Shown here: piece by piece, positions 47,102 through 57,218 of the stretch | Layout of the letters: each line of letters begins with the position of its first letter | Position numbering within the stretch: the first letter of the stretch is position 1 | IMG/VR virus record: IMGVR_UViG_3300020471_000006 | Coordinates: 62,001 to 126,000 of that record | Origin: a virus | Reading direction: 5' to 3' (one strand) | Length of the DNA: 64,000 nt | The notes under the pieces: generated by a model | Told to the model about the DNA's origin: nothing | The model's database searches: none | The model's input: only the letters and a program-made list of their open reading frames with translations | Program-made: the position numbers and the translations under genes

Positions 47102-48862
47102 ATGGCAGCTATTATTTCAGAAAAATTTAGGATCTTCAATGCGAAGCAATTCCTAGAGTCATTGAGCGAAGGTGCAAACGATGCAGATGCAGCTCGAACT
47201 AGAATGTATTTCTTCGTTGGAAGATCTGCAAAATGGGATGCTTACGTTGAAGTATTCAATGTAGACGGTACATTCGCAGCAGGTGAAACTGTTTCGGGTG
47301 GTGGATGGTCAGCAACAGTTGCTGAGGTTAATGAGAATAGTATTCTGGTTAACAACGTTCTTCCTACTGCTACAACTACACCGTCATTTGGAACTACCAT
47401 CACTGGTGGTACTTCAAGTGCTACTGCTAAGTCTGGAGTTTATAGGTATGCTACTGAAGAAGCACCTCCTGCTCCAATTGATAACTATTCCGAGAAACTA
47501 GCAATTTATAATGAACTGATTGCTGCCAAGCGTATTACAGGACCATTTGCACGTCTAGTTGTTCCACGTTATAACTGGAACCTTTCACTAAATCCAAAGT
47601 TTGACATGTACCGTCCATCATACGCACCTACTCCAGGTGGCGGTGGTGCAGTTGGTAAGTCATCTGCTACTGGTCAAACTAGTCTCTCTGATGGTAAGTT
47701 CTATGTAATGAACTCTTCCTACGAAGTCTTTAAGTGTCTTTATAATGGCGAGAATCCTGCTAATCCAACAGGACAGAACGCTACTTATGAGCCTAAGTCA
47801 CAACCTGCTAGTGGACAAGGTGCATTTGCTTCTGGTATCTACACAGAACCTTCTGGTACTGCTGGATATGTTTGGAAGCATATGTTTACCCTTCCTACAG
47901 CAGATGTTTTATCATTCCTATCAACAGACTTCATGCCTATTGTTGAGGCAACTGAAGCAAGTAGGGTGACTGTAATTGGACAGGCAGTTGATGGTGGTGT
48001 ACACGTACCAGTTGTTCAAGATGCTGGTGCTGCTCTTCCTGCTACTGCAACACTTTATACTCCTGTATATGGTGATGGGTCAGGTGCTATTGTTAAGTTC
48101 GCTACAGACGGTTCTGGAACCATCACTACTGCTGAAATGGAAGCTGTAGGTAGTGGATATACTTATGGATCAACAATTCTAGAAACTGGTAAGGTATTTA
48201 CTGATGCAGGTCTTACATCTGCTGCTAGTGCATTCACTGGAGTTGCTTCCATAGAGGTTGTTATTTCTCCAACAGGAGGACATGGTTCTGACGCAGAGAA
48301 TGAGTTATTCTCTAAGCGTGTCATGACAAATGTACGTTTGACATATGATGAGGGTAGTGGAGACTTCCCTGTTGATAATGACTTCCGTAGAATTGGAATT
48401 ATTCAAGATCCATATGATTTCGGAACAACTAATTTTGCTTCTGCTTCAACATTACGTGGTACAGCTGTACTAAAGGTTAATGGAGCAACAGCAGATTATA
48501 CTGTAGATGAAGATATCTTCCAGTCAGTTACTGGTGGAACAGCATATGGTAAAGTTGTTTCTTGGGATGGTACTACAGGAGTACTTAAGTATTATCAATC
48601 ACCAGAGTTACATAGTGACACTGGAGTTGTTAGAGCATTCGAATCGAATGCAGCAAATGCCGTTGTAGGTCAATCATCCACAGCTAGTGGAAATATAGAT
48701 ACTGGTGCTAATGGAACCGTGTCTGACATTGGATTTACAGGCGGTCTTGCATCTCCCGAAATCGCTGCAAACTCTGGCGAAATCGTATACATAGAGAACA
48801 GAAGACAAATTACTAGAGCTGCTGACCAAATTGAGGACATCAAACTAGTAATCGAATTCTAA
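47102..48862 (+). CDS. gp8: gp8-like baseplate wedge subunit (586 aa)
   Basis: The N-terminal pattern KFRIFNAKQFLESL...RMYFFVGRSAKW and the core GYVWKHMFTLP with SFLSTDFMPI are conserved in T4 gp8-type proteins, which bridge gp7 and gp10 in the wedge. T4 gp8 has 334 residues; the extra part includes a GSGYTYG repeat and a jelly-roll-like C-terminal half. Two late promoters lie directly upstream. Confidence 0.88.
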   Translation: MAAIISEKFRIFNAKQFLESLSEGANDADAARTRMYFFVGRSAKWDAYVEVFNVDGTFAAGETVSGGGWSATVAEVNENSILVNNVLPTATTTPSFGTTITGGTSSATAKSGVYRYATEEAPPAPIDNYSEKLAIYNELIAAKRITGPFARLVVPRYNWNLSLNPKFDMYRPSYAPTPGGGGAVGKSSATGQTSLSDGKFYVMNSSYEVFKCLYNGENPANPTGQNATYEPKSQPASGQGAFASGIYTEPSGTAGYVWKHMFTLPTADVLSFLSTDFMPIVEATEASRVTVIGQAVDGGVHVPVVQDAGAALPATATLYTPVYGDGSGAIVKFATDGSGTITTAEMEAVGSGYTYGSTILETGKVFTDAGLTSAASAFTGVASIEVVISPTGGHGSDAENELFSKRVMTNVRLTYDEGSGDFPVDNDFRRIGIIQDPYDFGTTNFASASTLRGTAVLKVNGATADYTVDEDIFQSVTGGTAYGKVVSWDGTTGVLKYYQSPELHSDTGVVRAFESNAANAVVGQSSTASGNIDTGANGTVSDIGFTGGLASPEIAANSGEIVYIENRRQITRAADQIEDIKLVIEF

Positions 48863-48892
48863 TTTACCCACCGTTATTAGAGACTGGTTGCA

Positions 48893-51800
48893 ATGCCTCA
48901 AAAGACGAATCTTAATGTCGCACCATATTACGACGATTTTGACACTGACAAAAACTTTTACAAAGTACTCTTTCGCCCTGGATATTCTATCCAAGCGAGA
49001 GAGTTAACGCAGCTTCAGTCATTACTGCAAAATCAAATTGAGCAGTTCGGTAAGTATGCTTTTAAACAGGGTGAATTAGTCATTCCTGGTGAAATTGGTT
49101 TTAATAACAAATTACATTTTGTTAAACTATCTTCGGTATCTGAGATACCTACAAACCAAGATGGTCAGATAGTTTATAAGAAATATGATGTATCACAATT
49201 AATAAATCGTCAGGTTAAAGGATTAACTTCTGGAGTTATTGCAACTATCCTTCAATCTGCTACTGCAACAGAAACTGCTGCTGATGTATTATATGTTACA
49301 TATACTAACAGTGGTGATGCAGGTAATGAGGAAACATTCCGTCAAGGTGAGACCCTAGAGGTTGTAGACGGTGTTAATACACCACTTATGGTGGTTGGAA
49401 CCGATGGAAGCGTACTTCCTACTAGTATTTCTATTACTGATCCTGACACAGGTACATCGTCGTCATTAGAGAGTCCTGCAATGGGATATGCTTCTGCTGT
49501 TAAAGTAGAAGAAGGTATTTACTTTGTTAATGGTTATTTTGTAAGGAACGATGCACAGTTATTGGTCATCGACAAATATTATGATTCTCCATCTGCTAAA
49601 GTTGGATTTAAAATCAATGAGAGTATTGTAACTCCTGAAGAAGATGCAAGTCTATATGACAATTCAATAGGATCTTCAAATTATTCTGCGCCTGGAGCAC
49701 ATAGGTTAAGTATCAAGTTGAGTCTCGTTGTATACTCATTAGACGAGAAGACAGATAAGAATTTTATAAAACTACTCCAAATAAAGAATGGTGTAGTACA
49801 AACACAAGTAACACAAACTGATTATAACCTATTAGAACAGACTCTTGCACGTAGAACTTATGATGAGTCTGGTGATTATGTTGTTGACAACTTCTCTCTT
49901 GATGTAAGGGAGTATTATCAGAAGAATGGTAATCTTGGTATCTATGGAAAGGATGAAGAGGGTCTAGTAAATGGTTTATCTGAATCTGATGCTGGTAAGA
50001 AGTTAGTTGCTAGTGTTGGTCCAGGTAAGGCATATATTAAGGGTTATGAGATTGTCAATAAAGAGACCAAATATATTGACGTTGATAAAGCACGTGAAAC
50101 TCTAAACAGAGAAGATATACGTCTTAAAACTAAAGGTCTACCAACCTATAGAATTACTAATAACTACAGTTCGATACCAGTAAACTCAGAAGGATCTGAA
50201 CTTACATCATACCCTAATGTATATCTGTCTGCTGCATTTAATGACGGATCTATTGGTATGAATAATACTGAGATGGATACTGATCCTAAGCAGACTATTA
50301 ATAGGAGAGGTTCTTTCTTTGATATTAATCAAGGTATTAAGACTATCTACATTGAAGTTGATAATAACTATGCAACACGTGTAGCAGGTCTTACTGGTGC
50401 TAACTTTAGAACTACTGCTGATGGTATTCCAACTCTTTGGTATATTCAATCACGTGGAACTACTATTATAGCAAATAGTTTTGATGTTCTATCTTATTCT
50501 AAAGTTCCTAGAATAGAAGCAAACCCAGATGATACAGTTACATTCCTAGAGATAACTGTAACTGCACAGAAAGATCTTCTAGATGATTTCCTTATTGAAT
50601 ATGATGAGACTGATGCTAATAAGTACAGGTTTATCTACATCAATGAGAATGATGCTGAGACACCTGGTTCTGTTCCTTTTGGTAAGATTGTTGATTACAA
50701 CGACACAATTACTCCAGTCATAGGTATAGCAAAACCTAGTAACTATACTCTATTGGAGAGAGGTGCTGGATTCAATTCTGATACTGATATTGTTGTATCT
50801 AAAGGAAGACTATCAAATGGTGATGCAACATATAATAGTACATTTGGACTATCTTACTTTGATCCAAACTTCTTCACTAAGATACAATTAGATGATAAGA
50901 TTTCAATTGCTGGTAGTTTTAGTCCAGGACAATATGTTAGAGGTCTTACTAGTGGTGCTTATGGTGTCATAGAAGGAACATCTACAGGATCATATACTTC
51001 AAATAAAACCCTTATGGTTAAAGGTTTATTTGGTGTATTTAAGAGTGGTGAAGTTATTGCTGATGAAAGTGGTAACACATTGAGGATCGCTAAAGATAAT
51101 ACCATATCACATTTTGTTGTTAACAGTAGGGGAGCAAATCATTCACTTGATGCTACTATTAGAGTTGATGGTGTTGAGTATGATAACTCCAAAATAAAGG
51201 TTGATGTTAGTGGTGACCAGTTAGTATGGAGAGTTTCTATTGTTAATAGAGATGCTGCTTTAGTTGAATACTCACAACCACCATTAGTTGAAATTGTTGA
51301 TACTGGTGCTACCAGTCAAGCAGTTGTAACTCCAATATTGGTAAGGAATGCTGTTACAACATATACCCCACAGAATGTTAAGTCATTCTACTCTCAATTT
51401 GGATCTGGTAATAATAATACATTCACAGCAGATATTGAGATTAATAAAGAGAAGTATTCTGAGGTTGTTTCAGTAACTGATTTTACTTTCAGTGGAAACA
51501 AAGGAAGAAAGTATATTGAGTGTACAGGATTTGGTGGAGATGCAACAACATTTGTTATTCATGGAGATTTGGTTCAGTTTACAGATGATACTGGAAATCT
51601 TGTAAGAGGTGTTGTACAACAATCTACTAAACCTGCTGGTGTATATAAATCAAGGATCTACTTAGATAGATCATTACCTAATGGTGTTACTAATGCTAGT
51701 GTTGTTAGAGTAAGACCATCTATTGAGAACTTCAATCAAGGAACTTTACTTTATAAGACTGGTTCTAATCAGATAAGTTCTATTGTTGCATCTCCTGATG

Positions 51801-54800
51801 ATTCCAAGATTACCTACTATCTCAGAAGAGATTTTATATCTACTGGTTCTGGTGGTTCTGGTGCTATTACTTTTGCTGCTCAACTCCCATTTGGAACTCA
51901 AAGATTTGTATCATTTAGTGAAAGCAACTTCTTAATTACAATACTTGATCCAGGAGATGCTCCTGATGTTGCTGCTGGTGACATAGTTTATATTACTTCA
52001 GATCAAGTTGAGATAAAGGCATCTACTGATGCTGCTAGTGGTTTGACATCTGGTAGTGTTAAGTTGAATCTACCTGCAAACTATTTTGGATCTACATCAT
52101 ATACAACATATCCAACACTTAAGTTAACTGCTACTCTTGAAGTTACTAAAGCAAAACCAAGACTTAAGACAGCAAACTTAAACAAGAGAATCATTGTTGA
52201 AGCTCTTGGAGATAAAATTATACCTTTCAGAGGTAGAGACTATGATACAGAGTCTTTAGATGTATACAGTTATGCTGATGCATTTAACTTGAGGTATGTT
52301 TATGAAGGATCTACTTCAACACCTCCTGTAGTTGATAAAGCAGGTAACTTAGTTACTGGTACTGATGTTACTAATAGGTTTACATTTGACGATGGTCAAA
52401 GAGACACAATATATGATATCTCTAGACTTGTCATTAAACCAGGTTTTGAAGCACCAGTAGGTCAACTAGTAATTGCTTTTGATTACTTTGATCATACTTC
52501 TGGTGATTTCATTACTGTTGATTCATATTTACATGAAGCAGGTGTTGGTTCTGAAGAGATTCCATCATTTAACTCACCTGTACTTGGTAAGATATCACTT
52601 AAGGATGTTCTAGACTTTAGACCTAAAGTAGATAACAATGCAATCATAGGTGGATATCAGAATACATCATTGTTGTCTGCACCTAATGCTAGATCATTCA
52701 CTGGAACTGGTGGTATTGTTTCTAGTACTCCTGCTCCTGATGTTGGATTAGAATATACATTCTCATTTACACAGACACAATATCTTGATAGGATTGATGG
52801 ATTGTTCTTGAATAAGAAAGGTCAATTCATTATTAAACAAGGTAATTCATCACTTAATCCATCTAAACCAGATGTTATTAGTGATGCTATTGCATTATAT
52901 TATATGTACATCCCTGCTTTTACAGAGACAGGTAAGGATGTAAGGATTACTCCAGTCGATAACCGTCGTTACACAATGCGTGACATTGGTAAGTTGGAGA
53001 AACGTATCGAGAGACTAGAATATTACACAACGTTAAGCATTCTTGAGCAACAAGCACTGAATATGCAGATCACTGATTCTGCTGGTGTCAATCGCTTTAA
53101 GAGTGGTTTCATTGTGGACAATTTTGAGACTCATAGGATTGGATCCTTAAAGTCATTAGATTATAAGTGTTCTATTGATACACAACAATCTGTATTGCGT
53201 TCACAGGCAAAAGAAGATTCTATTGATCTAGTTGAAGTTAATACTAGAGATGATCAGAGATCTGTTTCTGGATATCAGAAGTCTAGTGATGTAGTTACTC
53301 TACCATATCACGAATTAGAATTACTAGGAAACAACTTTGCTACTAAGACAGTTAATCCTAACCCATTTGTTGTTCTTCAGTATGTTGGTGATTCCTTTAT
53401 TGGTCCTAATGTAGATTCTTGGTATGACAGTAGTGTTGAACCTTTGGTAACAGATAACAACACTAATCTATATTCTATTTTCCTTGCTAAGGAAAACTTA
53501 AAAGAAGCATTCTCAAGTCTTTATAATTCATATAAAGTTAATTGGTTAGGTGCTAACCAAGCATTCTATAATATTGGATCATTTGCTGAAGTTAACTCTA
53601 GTATTGCAGATTCTAATGTTGCTACTGCTAGTGTAGGTACATCTTCAAATATTAGTCCACAAAACAATGAAGTTGGTAAGGGACTAGTAACTAAGGGTGT
53701 AGGATCAAATGTTGTTGCTACATCATTATCATACTTTGCTAGAAGTATTCCTGTTAAATTTAAAATTAATAGACTAAAACCAAATACAAGGGTTTATGTC
53801 TTTATGGAAGGTAGAGATATTGCTAGATGGGTAAATCCTGACCTTAAGTATACTGGTATTGCTGGTAACTCATTATCAGCATTTAATGGTGCTATTACTA
53901 CAGATAATAATGGTAATGCTAGTGGTGTTATCCTTATTCCTGCTGGTAATCCACCTAGAGAGAATGCTGTATGGTCTGGTAGTGTTGATACTGTATCATA
54001 TGATACAGATGCTGATGAATTAAGGTTCAGCACAGGTGTTAAGACAATCAGATTTACATCTAGTTCAACTGATGCTGAAACAGAGTCTGTAGAGACATTC
54101 GCTGAAGTAAAATTCTATGCTACTGGTATAGTACCTGAGAATCCTTCTTCTATTATATCTACAAGACCTGCATTCTTTAAAGCAAATGAAGGTACACAGA
54201 TTGTAGGAAGCAATACACAGAATCCTATAAGACCAAATCCATTCGCTCAAACATTCTTGGTTGATGGGTTTGAAGGTGGTGTATTTGTAACAAGTCTAGA
54301 TCTATTCTTTAATAAGAAGAGTGATAATATTCCATTGAGAGTTTATCTAACTGATGTTGTTAGTGGAAAGCCAGGTAAGAACATTATTCCTGGTACTCAA
54401 AAGGTATTGACACCAGAGACATTCTTAAAAGTAGTCGCAAGTGATACACTTACGATCACTAAAGGTGAGAACGTAACTGGATCTAAATCAAATGCCTCTG
54501 GTCCTATCAGTAAGGTAATTGATAAGAATAATATTGAGATTGTTGCTAGTACAACAGGTTTATATACACTCACGAATGATCAGGTGTATACACTTGTCTT
54601 GGATAATAACAACGGTAAGAACTTTGTACAAGATGAACTATTAAACGTTACATCTATTACACAAAATAATAATGCTAACAATACAGAATTTACATTAACT
54701 ATTGCTAAGGATTCTGGTCGTGTAACTGAATTGAATGTTGTCAATACAGGTAGTGGATATGATTCTGCTATTATCACTATTGAAAGTCCACAACTTCCTG

Positions 54801-56998
54801 GTGGTGGTAATGCTACTGCTACAGTTAGAGTTTCACAGGGTCTTGTATATGATGCAGAGATGACACTTTCTGGTTCTGGTTATACTGAACCACCATCTAT
54901 TGTTCTTAGAGGAACAGGATCTGGTAATGCTGGTGCTGTAATCGAATCTCAAATTACTATTGATACACCAGCAGTTAGAATGGGTGTTGCTATTGATGTA
55001 GAAGGAGAAACACAATCTATAACTCCTACTAAGTTTGAATTTGATTTCCCTGTATATCTTGAGAACGATACTGAATATGCTCTTGCTATTGAGACAGACT
55101 CAGTTGATTATGAATTATGGTCTTCTCAATTAGGTGGAGTTGAAATTGCTACTAGTCAAATTGTTACAACTCAACCATCTTTGGGATCTCTATTCAGATC
55201 ACAGAACACAGGTGATTGGACTGAAGATATATTTGAAGATGTTAAGTTTGTATTGAATCGTGCAGAGTTTGATATTAGCAGAACTGCAAGTTTACTACTT
55301 TCCAATGCTGATCTAGGATTTGAACCACTTGATCATCATCCTATTGAAACTAATGCAGAAGCGAATACTACTGCTACATCAACACTATTCAAGAATAACA
55401 ATTATGTTGTTAAGGTTAATCATAGAGACAATGGTTTTGATGTTGATAAGTCATGGGTTTACTTCAAGAATGCAGTTGATGTTGGTGGTGTAACTGCTTC
55501 CTCACTAAACAGTAATCTTTATAAGGTTTCTAATACTGGTGTTGATTACTATAACATCACTGGAGCTAGTAGGGCATCTGGTAATTCCTTTGGTGGTGGT
55601 ACAAATGTACTAGCGACATACAATAGAAAGTTTGAAAAGGTATTTGCTTCTGTATCGAGTTTAACTTTCAGTCAAACTAAGATTGATAGTTTTGTTAAGA
55701 CTACAAATATTGCACCAATAGATGATAATGTTGGAACCTTTGTATCATACTCACAAACTGATTATGAGAAGACTTTCTTAAATGAAGACTTCTATTTCAT
55801 TAATCAGAAGATTGTTGCTTCTAAGATTAATGAAACTGCTAATGGTATTGACAATTCATTACTCTATAAACTTGATCTATCAAGTACTGTCACTCATCTT
55901 TCACCAGTTATTGATCTTTCAAGAGCATCTGTCAAGACTATTACTAATCGTATTGAATCTGCTACAGGTTCAGAGGATCGTTATGGTAGAAGGAATCAAA
56001 TTGTAACTTTCTTGCCTGTGTATTCATTCACTGCTTCTGGTCTACAAGGTGCTGAAATAATCAATGATAGTCAAACTATTGTTGGTGTTACATCTAAAGC
56101 AGAAGGAACTATTGTCAAGGTTGATGGTAGTACTGTGTTTGTTAAAATAACAACTGTTAATACATTTGTTGCTGGAGAAGTATTAACATTTAGTAGTGAT
56201 ACTTTTGCTGGTGATATTAAAGTTGGAACAGGTGGTCTTAATAAGTTTGAGTTTGATATACCAAATACTACTACACCTCCAACATATGTAACTGCAAGGA
56301 ACCCATCAGTTCCAGCTCAAACATATGACAATAAGATTTCTGGTAAGATAGTATTGTGGAATACTAAGTCTGGTGAATTAACTACTGTTAATGATAAGCA
56401 ACCAATTAATAATGATTATACTGGAAGACTTATTGATAGTAGTAGTTTTGATAGAAATGCTAATGTAGATGATCAGTTAAATGATATCTTTAGAGTTGGT
56501 GATTTGATTTCATATCCAAATCAACCAGTAGATGAAGCAAGTTTCATTGAAATCTCTCATGTATCATATTCTGATGGTATTGACTTTATTTCTGAGTTAC
56601 AGTCTAAGAATAGTTCTGGAATTTCTAAATATGTCACTAAAGAGATTTCTATTGAAAATCCAGCTACATCTATTGATGTAAAACTTACTGCTAATGTAAC
56701 TGATACTAAGAATTTACAGATACTTTATAAACTCAAGAAGTCTTCCTCACAGGAAAACTTTGAAGATATTGAATGGATTTATTTCAATACTTCAGGTGAA
56801 CCTGATGTTGATACTATTGCTTCTTCTGAAAATTCTATTAGTGGTATTACAGAGAAACAATCATCATATCAAGAACTATCTTACAGCATAGAAAATCTAC
56901 CTGAATTTTCTTCTTATGCAATTAAGATTGTTATGAAATCTAATAATCCTGCATTCGTTCCTAAGATTCAAGATATGAGGGCAGTAGCATCTTATTGA
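48893..56998 (+). CDS. DUF4815-domain giant virion protein (2701 aa)
   Basis: The N-terminus (APYYDDFDTDKNFYKVLFRPG, QARELTQLQSLLQNQIEQFG) matches DUF4815 (PF16075), a domain of cyanophage tail/baseplate proteins. A coiled-coil segment (IGKLEKRIERLEYYTTLSILE) lies near residue 1370. Two GSGYT-type repeats (about residues 1950 and 1990) resemble those in gp7 and the third collar protein. It takes the place in the gene order where T4 has gp9/gp10, so it may be the peripheral wedge/fibre-attachment protein; this is inference. It starts 31 bases after gp8. Confidence 0.8.
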   Translation: MPQKTNLNVAPYYDDFDTDKNFYKVLFRPGYSIQARELTQLQSLLQNQIEQFGKYAFKQGELVIPGEIGFNNKLHFVKLSSVSEIPTNQDGQIVYKKYDVSQLINRQVKGLTSGVIATILQSATATETAADVLYVTYTNSGDAGNEETFRQGETLEVVDGVNTPLMVVGTDGSVLPTSISITDPDTGTSSSLESPAMGYASAVKVEEGIYFVNGYFVRNDAQLLVIDKYYDSPSAKVGFKINESIVTPEEDASLYDNSIGSSNYSAPGAHRLSIKLSLVVYSLDEKTDKNFIKLLQIKNGVVQTQVTQTDYNLLEQTLARRTYDESGDYVVDNFSLDVREYYQKNGNLGIYGKDEEGLVNGLSESDAGKKLVASVGPGKAYIKGYEIVNKETKYIDVDKARETLNREDIRLKTKGLPTYRITNNYSSIPVNSEGSELTSYPNVYLSAAFNDGSIGMNNTEMDTDPKQTINRRGSFFDINQGIKTIYIEVDNNYATRVAGLTGANFRTTADGIPTLWYIQSRGTTIIANSFDVLSYSKVPRIEANPDDTVTFLEITVTAQKDLLDDFLIEYDETDANKYRFIYINENDAETPGSVPFGKIVDYNDTITPVIGIAKPSNYTLLERGAGFNSDTDIVVSKGRLSNGDATYNSTFGLSYFDPNFFTKIQLDDKISIAGSFSPGQYVRGLTSGAYGVIEGTSTGSYTSNKTLMVKGLFGVFKSGEVIADESGNTLRIAKDNTISHFVVNSRGANHSLDATIRVDGVEYDNSKIKVDVSGDQLVWRVSIVNRDAALVEYSQPPLVEIVDTGATSQAVVTPILVRNAVTTYTPQNVKSFYSQFGSGNNNTFTADIEINKEKYSEVVSVTDFTFSGNKGRKYIECTGFGGDATTFVIHGDLVQFTDDTGNLVRGVVQQSTKPAGVYKSRIYLDRSLPNGVTNASVVRVRPSIENFNQGTLLYKTGSNQISSIVASPDDSKITYYLRRDFISTGSGGSGAITFAAQLPFGTQRFVSFSESNFLITILDPGDAPDVAAGDIVYITSDQVEIKASTDAASGLTSGSVKLNLPANYFGSTSYTTYPTLKLTATLEVTKAKPRLKTANLNKRIIVEALGDKIIPFRGRDYDTESLDVYSYADAFNLRYVYEGSTSTPPVVDKAGNLVTGTDVTNRFTFDDGQRDTIYDISRLVIKPGFEAPVGQLVIAFDYFDHTSGDFITVDSYLHEAGVGSEEIPSFNSPVLGKISLKDVLDFRPKVDNNAIIGGYQNTSLLSAPNARSFTGTGGIVSSTPAPDVGLEYTFSFTQTQYLDRIDGLFLNKKGQFIIKQGNSSLNPSKPDVISDAIALYYMYIPAFTETGKDVRITPVDNRRYTMRDIGKLEKRIERLEYYTTLSILEQQALNMQITDSAGVNRFKSGFIVDNFETHRIGSLKSLDYKCSIDTQQSVLRSQAKEDSIDLVEVNTRDDQRSVSGYQKSSDVVTLPYHELELLGNNFATKTVNPNPFVVLQYVGDSFIGPNVDSWYDSSVEPLVTDNNTNLYSIFLAKENLKEAFSSLYNSYKVNWLGANQAFYNIGSFAEVNSSIADSNVATASVGTSSNISPQNNEVGKGLVTKGVGSNVVATSLSYFARSIPVKFKINRLKPNTRVYVFMEGRDIARWVNPDLKYTGIAGNSLSAFNGAITTDNNGNASGVILIPAGNPPRENAVWSGSVDTVSYDTDADELRFSTGVKTIRFTSSSTDAETESVETFAEVKFYATGIVPENPSSIISTRPAFFKANEGTQIVGSNTQNPIRPNPFAQTFLVDGFEGGVFVTSLDLFFNKKSDNIPLRVYLTDVVSGKPGKNIIPGTQKVLTPETFLKVVASDTLTITKGENVTGSKSNASGPISKVIDKNNIEIVASTTGLYTLTNDQVYTLVLDNNNGKNFVQDELLNVTSITQNNNANNTEFTLTIAKDSGRVTELNVVNTGSGYDSAIITIESPQLPGGGNATATVRVSQGLVYDAEMTLSGSGYTEPPSIVLRGTGSGNAGAVIESQITIDTPAVRMGVAIDVEGETQSITPTKFEFDFPVYLENDTEYALAIETDSVDYELWSSQLGGVEIATSQIVTTQPSLGSLFRSQNTGDWTEDIFEDVKFVLNRAEFDISRTASLLLSNADLGFEPLDHHPIETNAEANTTATSTLFKNNNYVVKVNHRDNGFDVDKSWVYFKNAVDVGGVTASSLNSNLYKVSNTGVDYYNITGASRASGNSFGGGTNVLATYNRKFEKVFASVSSLTFSQTKIDSFVKTTNIAPIDDNVGTFVSYSQTDYEKTFLNEDFYFINQKIVASKINETANGIDNSLLYKLDLSSTVTHLSPVIDLSRASVKTITNRIESATGSEDRYGRRNQIVTFLPVYSFTASGLQGAEIINDSQTIVGVTSKAEGTIVKVDGSTVFVKITTVNTFVAGEVLTFSSDTFAGDIKVGTGGLNKFEFDIPNTTTPPTYVTARNPSVPAQTYDNKISGKIVLWNTKSGELTTVNDKQPINNDYTGRLIDSSSFDRNANVDDQLNDIFRVGDLISYPNQPVDEASFIEISHVSYSDGIDFISELQSKNSSGISKYVTKEISIENPATSIDVKLTANVTDTKNLQILYKLKKSSSQENFEDIEWIYFNTSGEPDVDTIASSENSISGITEKQSSYQELSYSIENLPEFSSYAIKIVMKSNNPAFVPKIQDMRAVASY

Positions 56999-56999
56999 T

Positions 57000-57218
57000 A
57001 TGAATCATTTGAAAGTTGAGAATGAAGACCATCTATATCGTGATGTAAATACAGGTGCAATAATAAATACTGACAGGTCTTCCTTCGCCAAATATAAAGC
57101 ATCCAGAAACAAGTACCGTAATATGGAGCATGAATTGGACTATGTTAAAAGTGAACTACATGAACTCAAGACCCTCTTAAAACAATTGATAAAGTCCGAT
57201 GGCAGCCATAGTAGTTAA
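57000..57218 (+). CDS. small coiled-coil virion-region protein (72 aa)
   Basis: The middle is a long helix with heptads (MEHELDYVKSELHELKTLLK). ATG starts 2 bases after the DUF4815 stop and the last 20 bases overlap the fibre gene. Cyanophages carry a similar small protein here; role unknown. Confidence 0.7.
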   Translation: MNHLKVENEDHLYRDVNTGAIINTDRSSFAKYKASRNKYRNMEHELDYVKSELHELKTLLKQLIKSDGSHSS

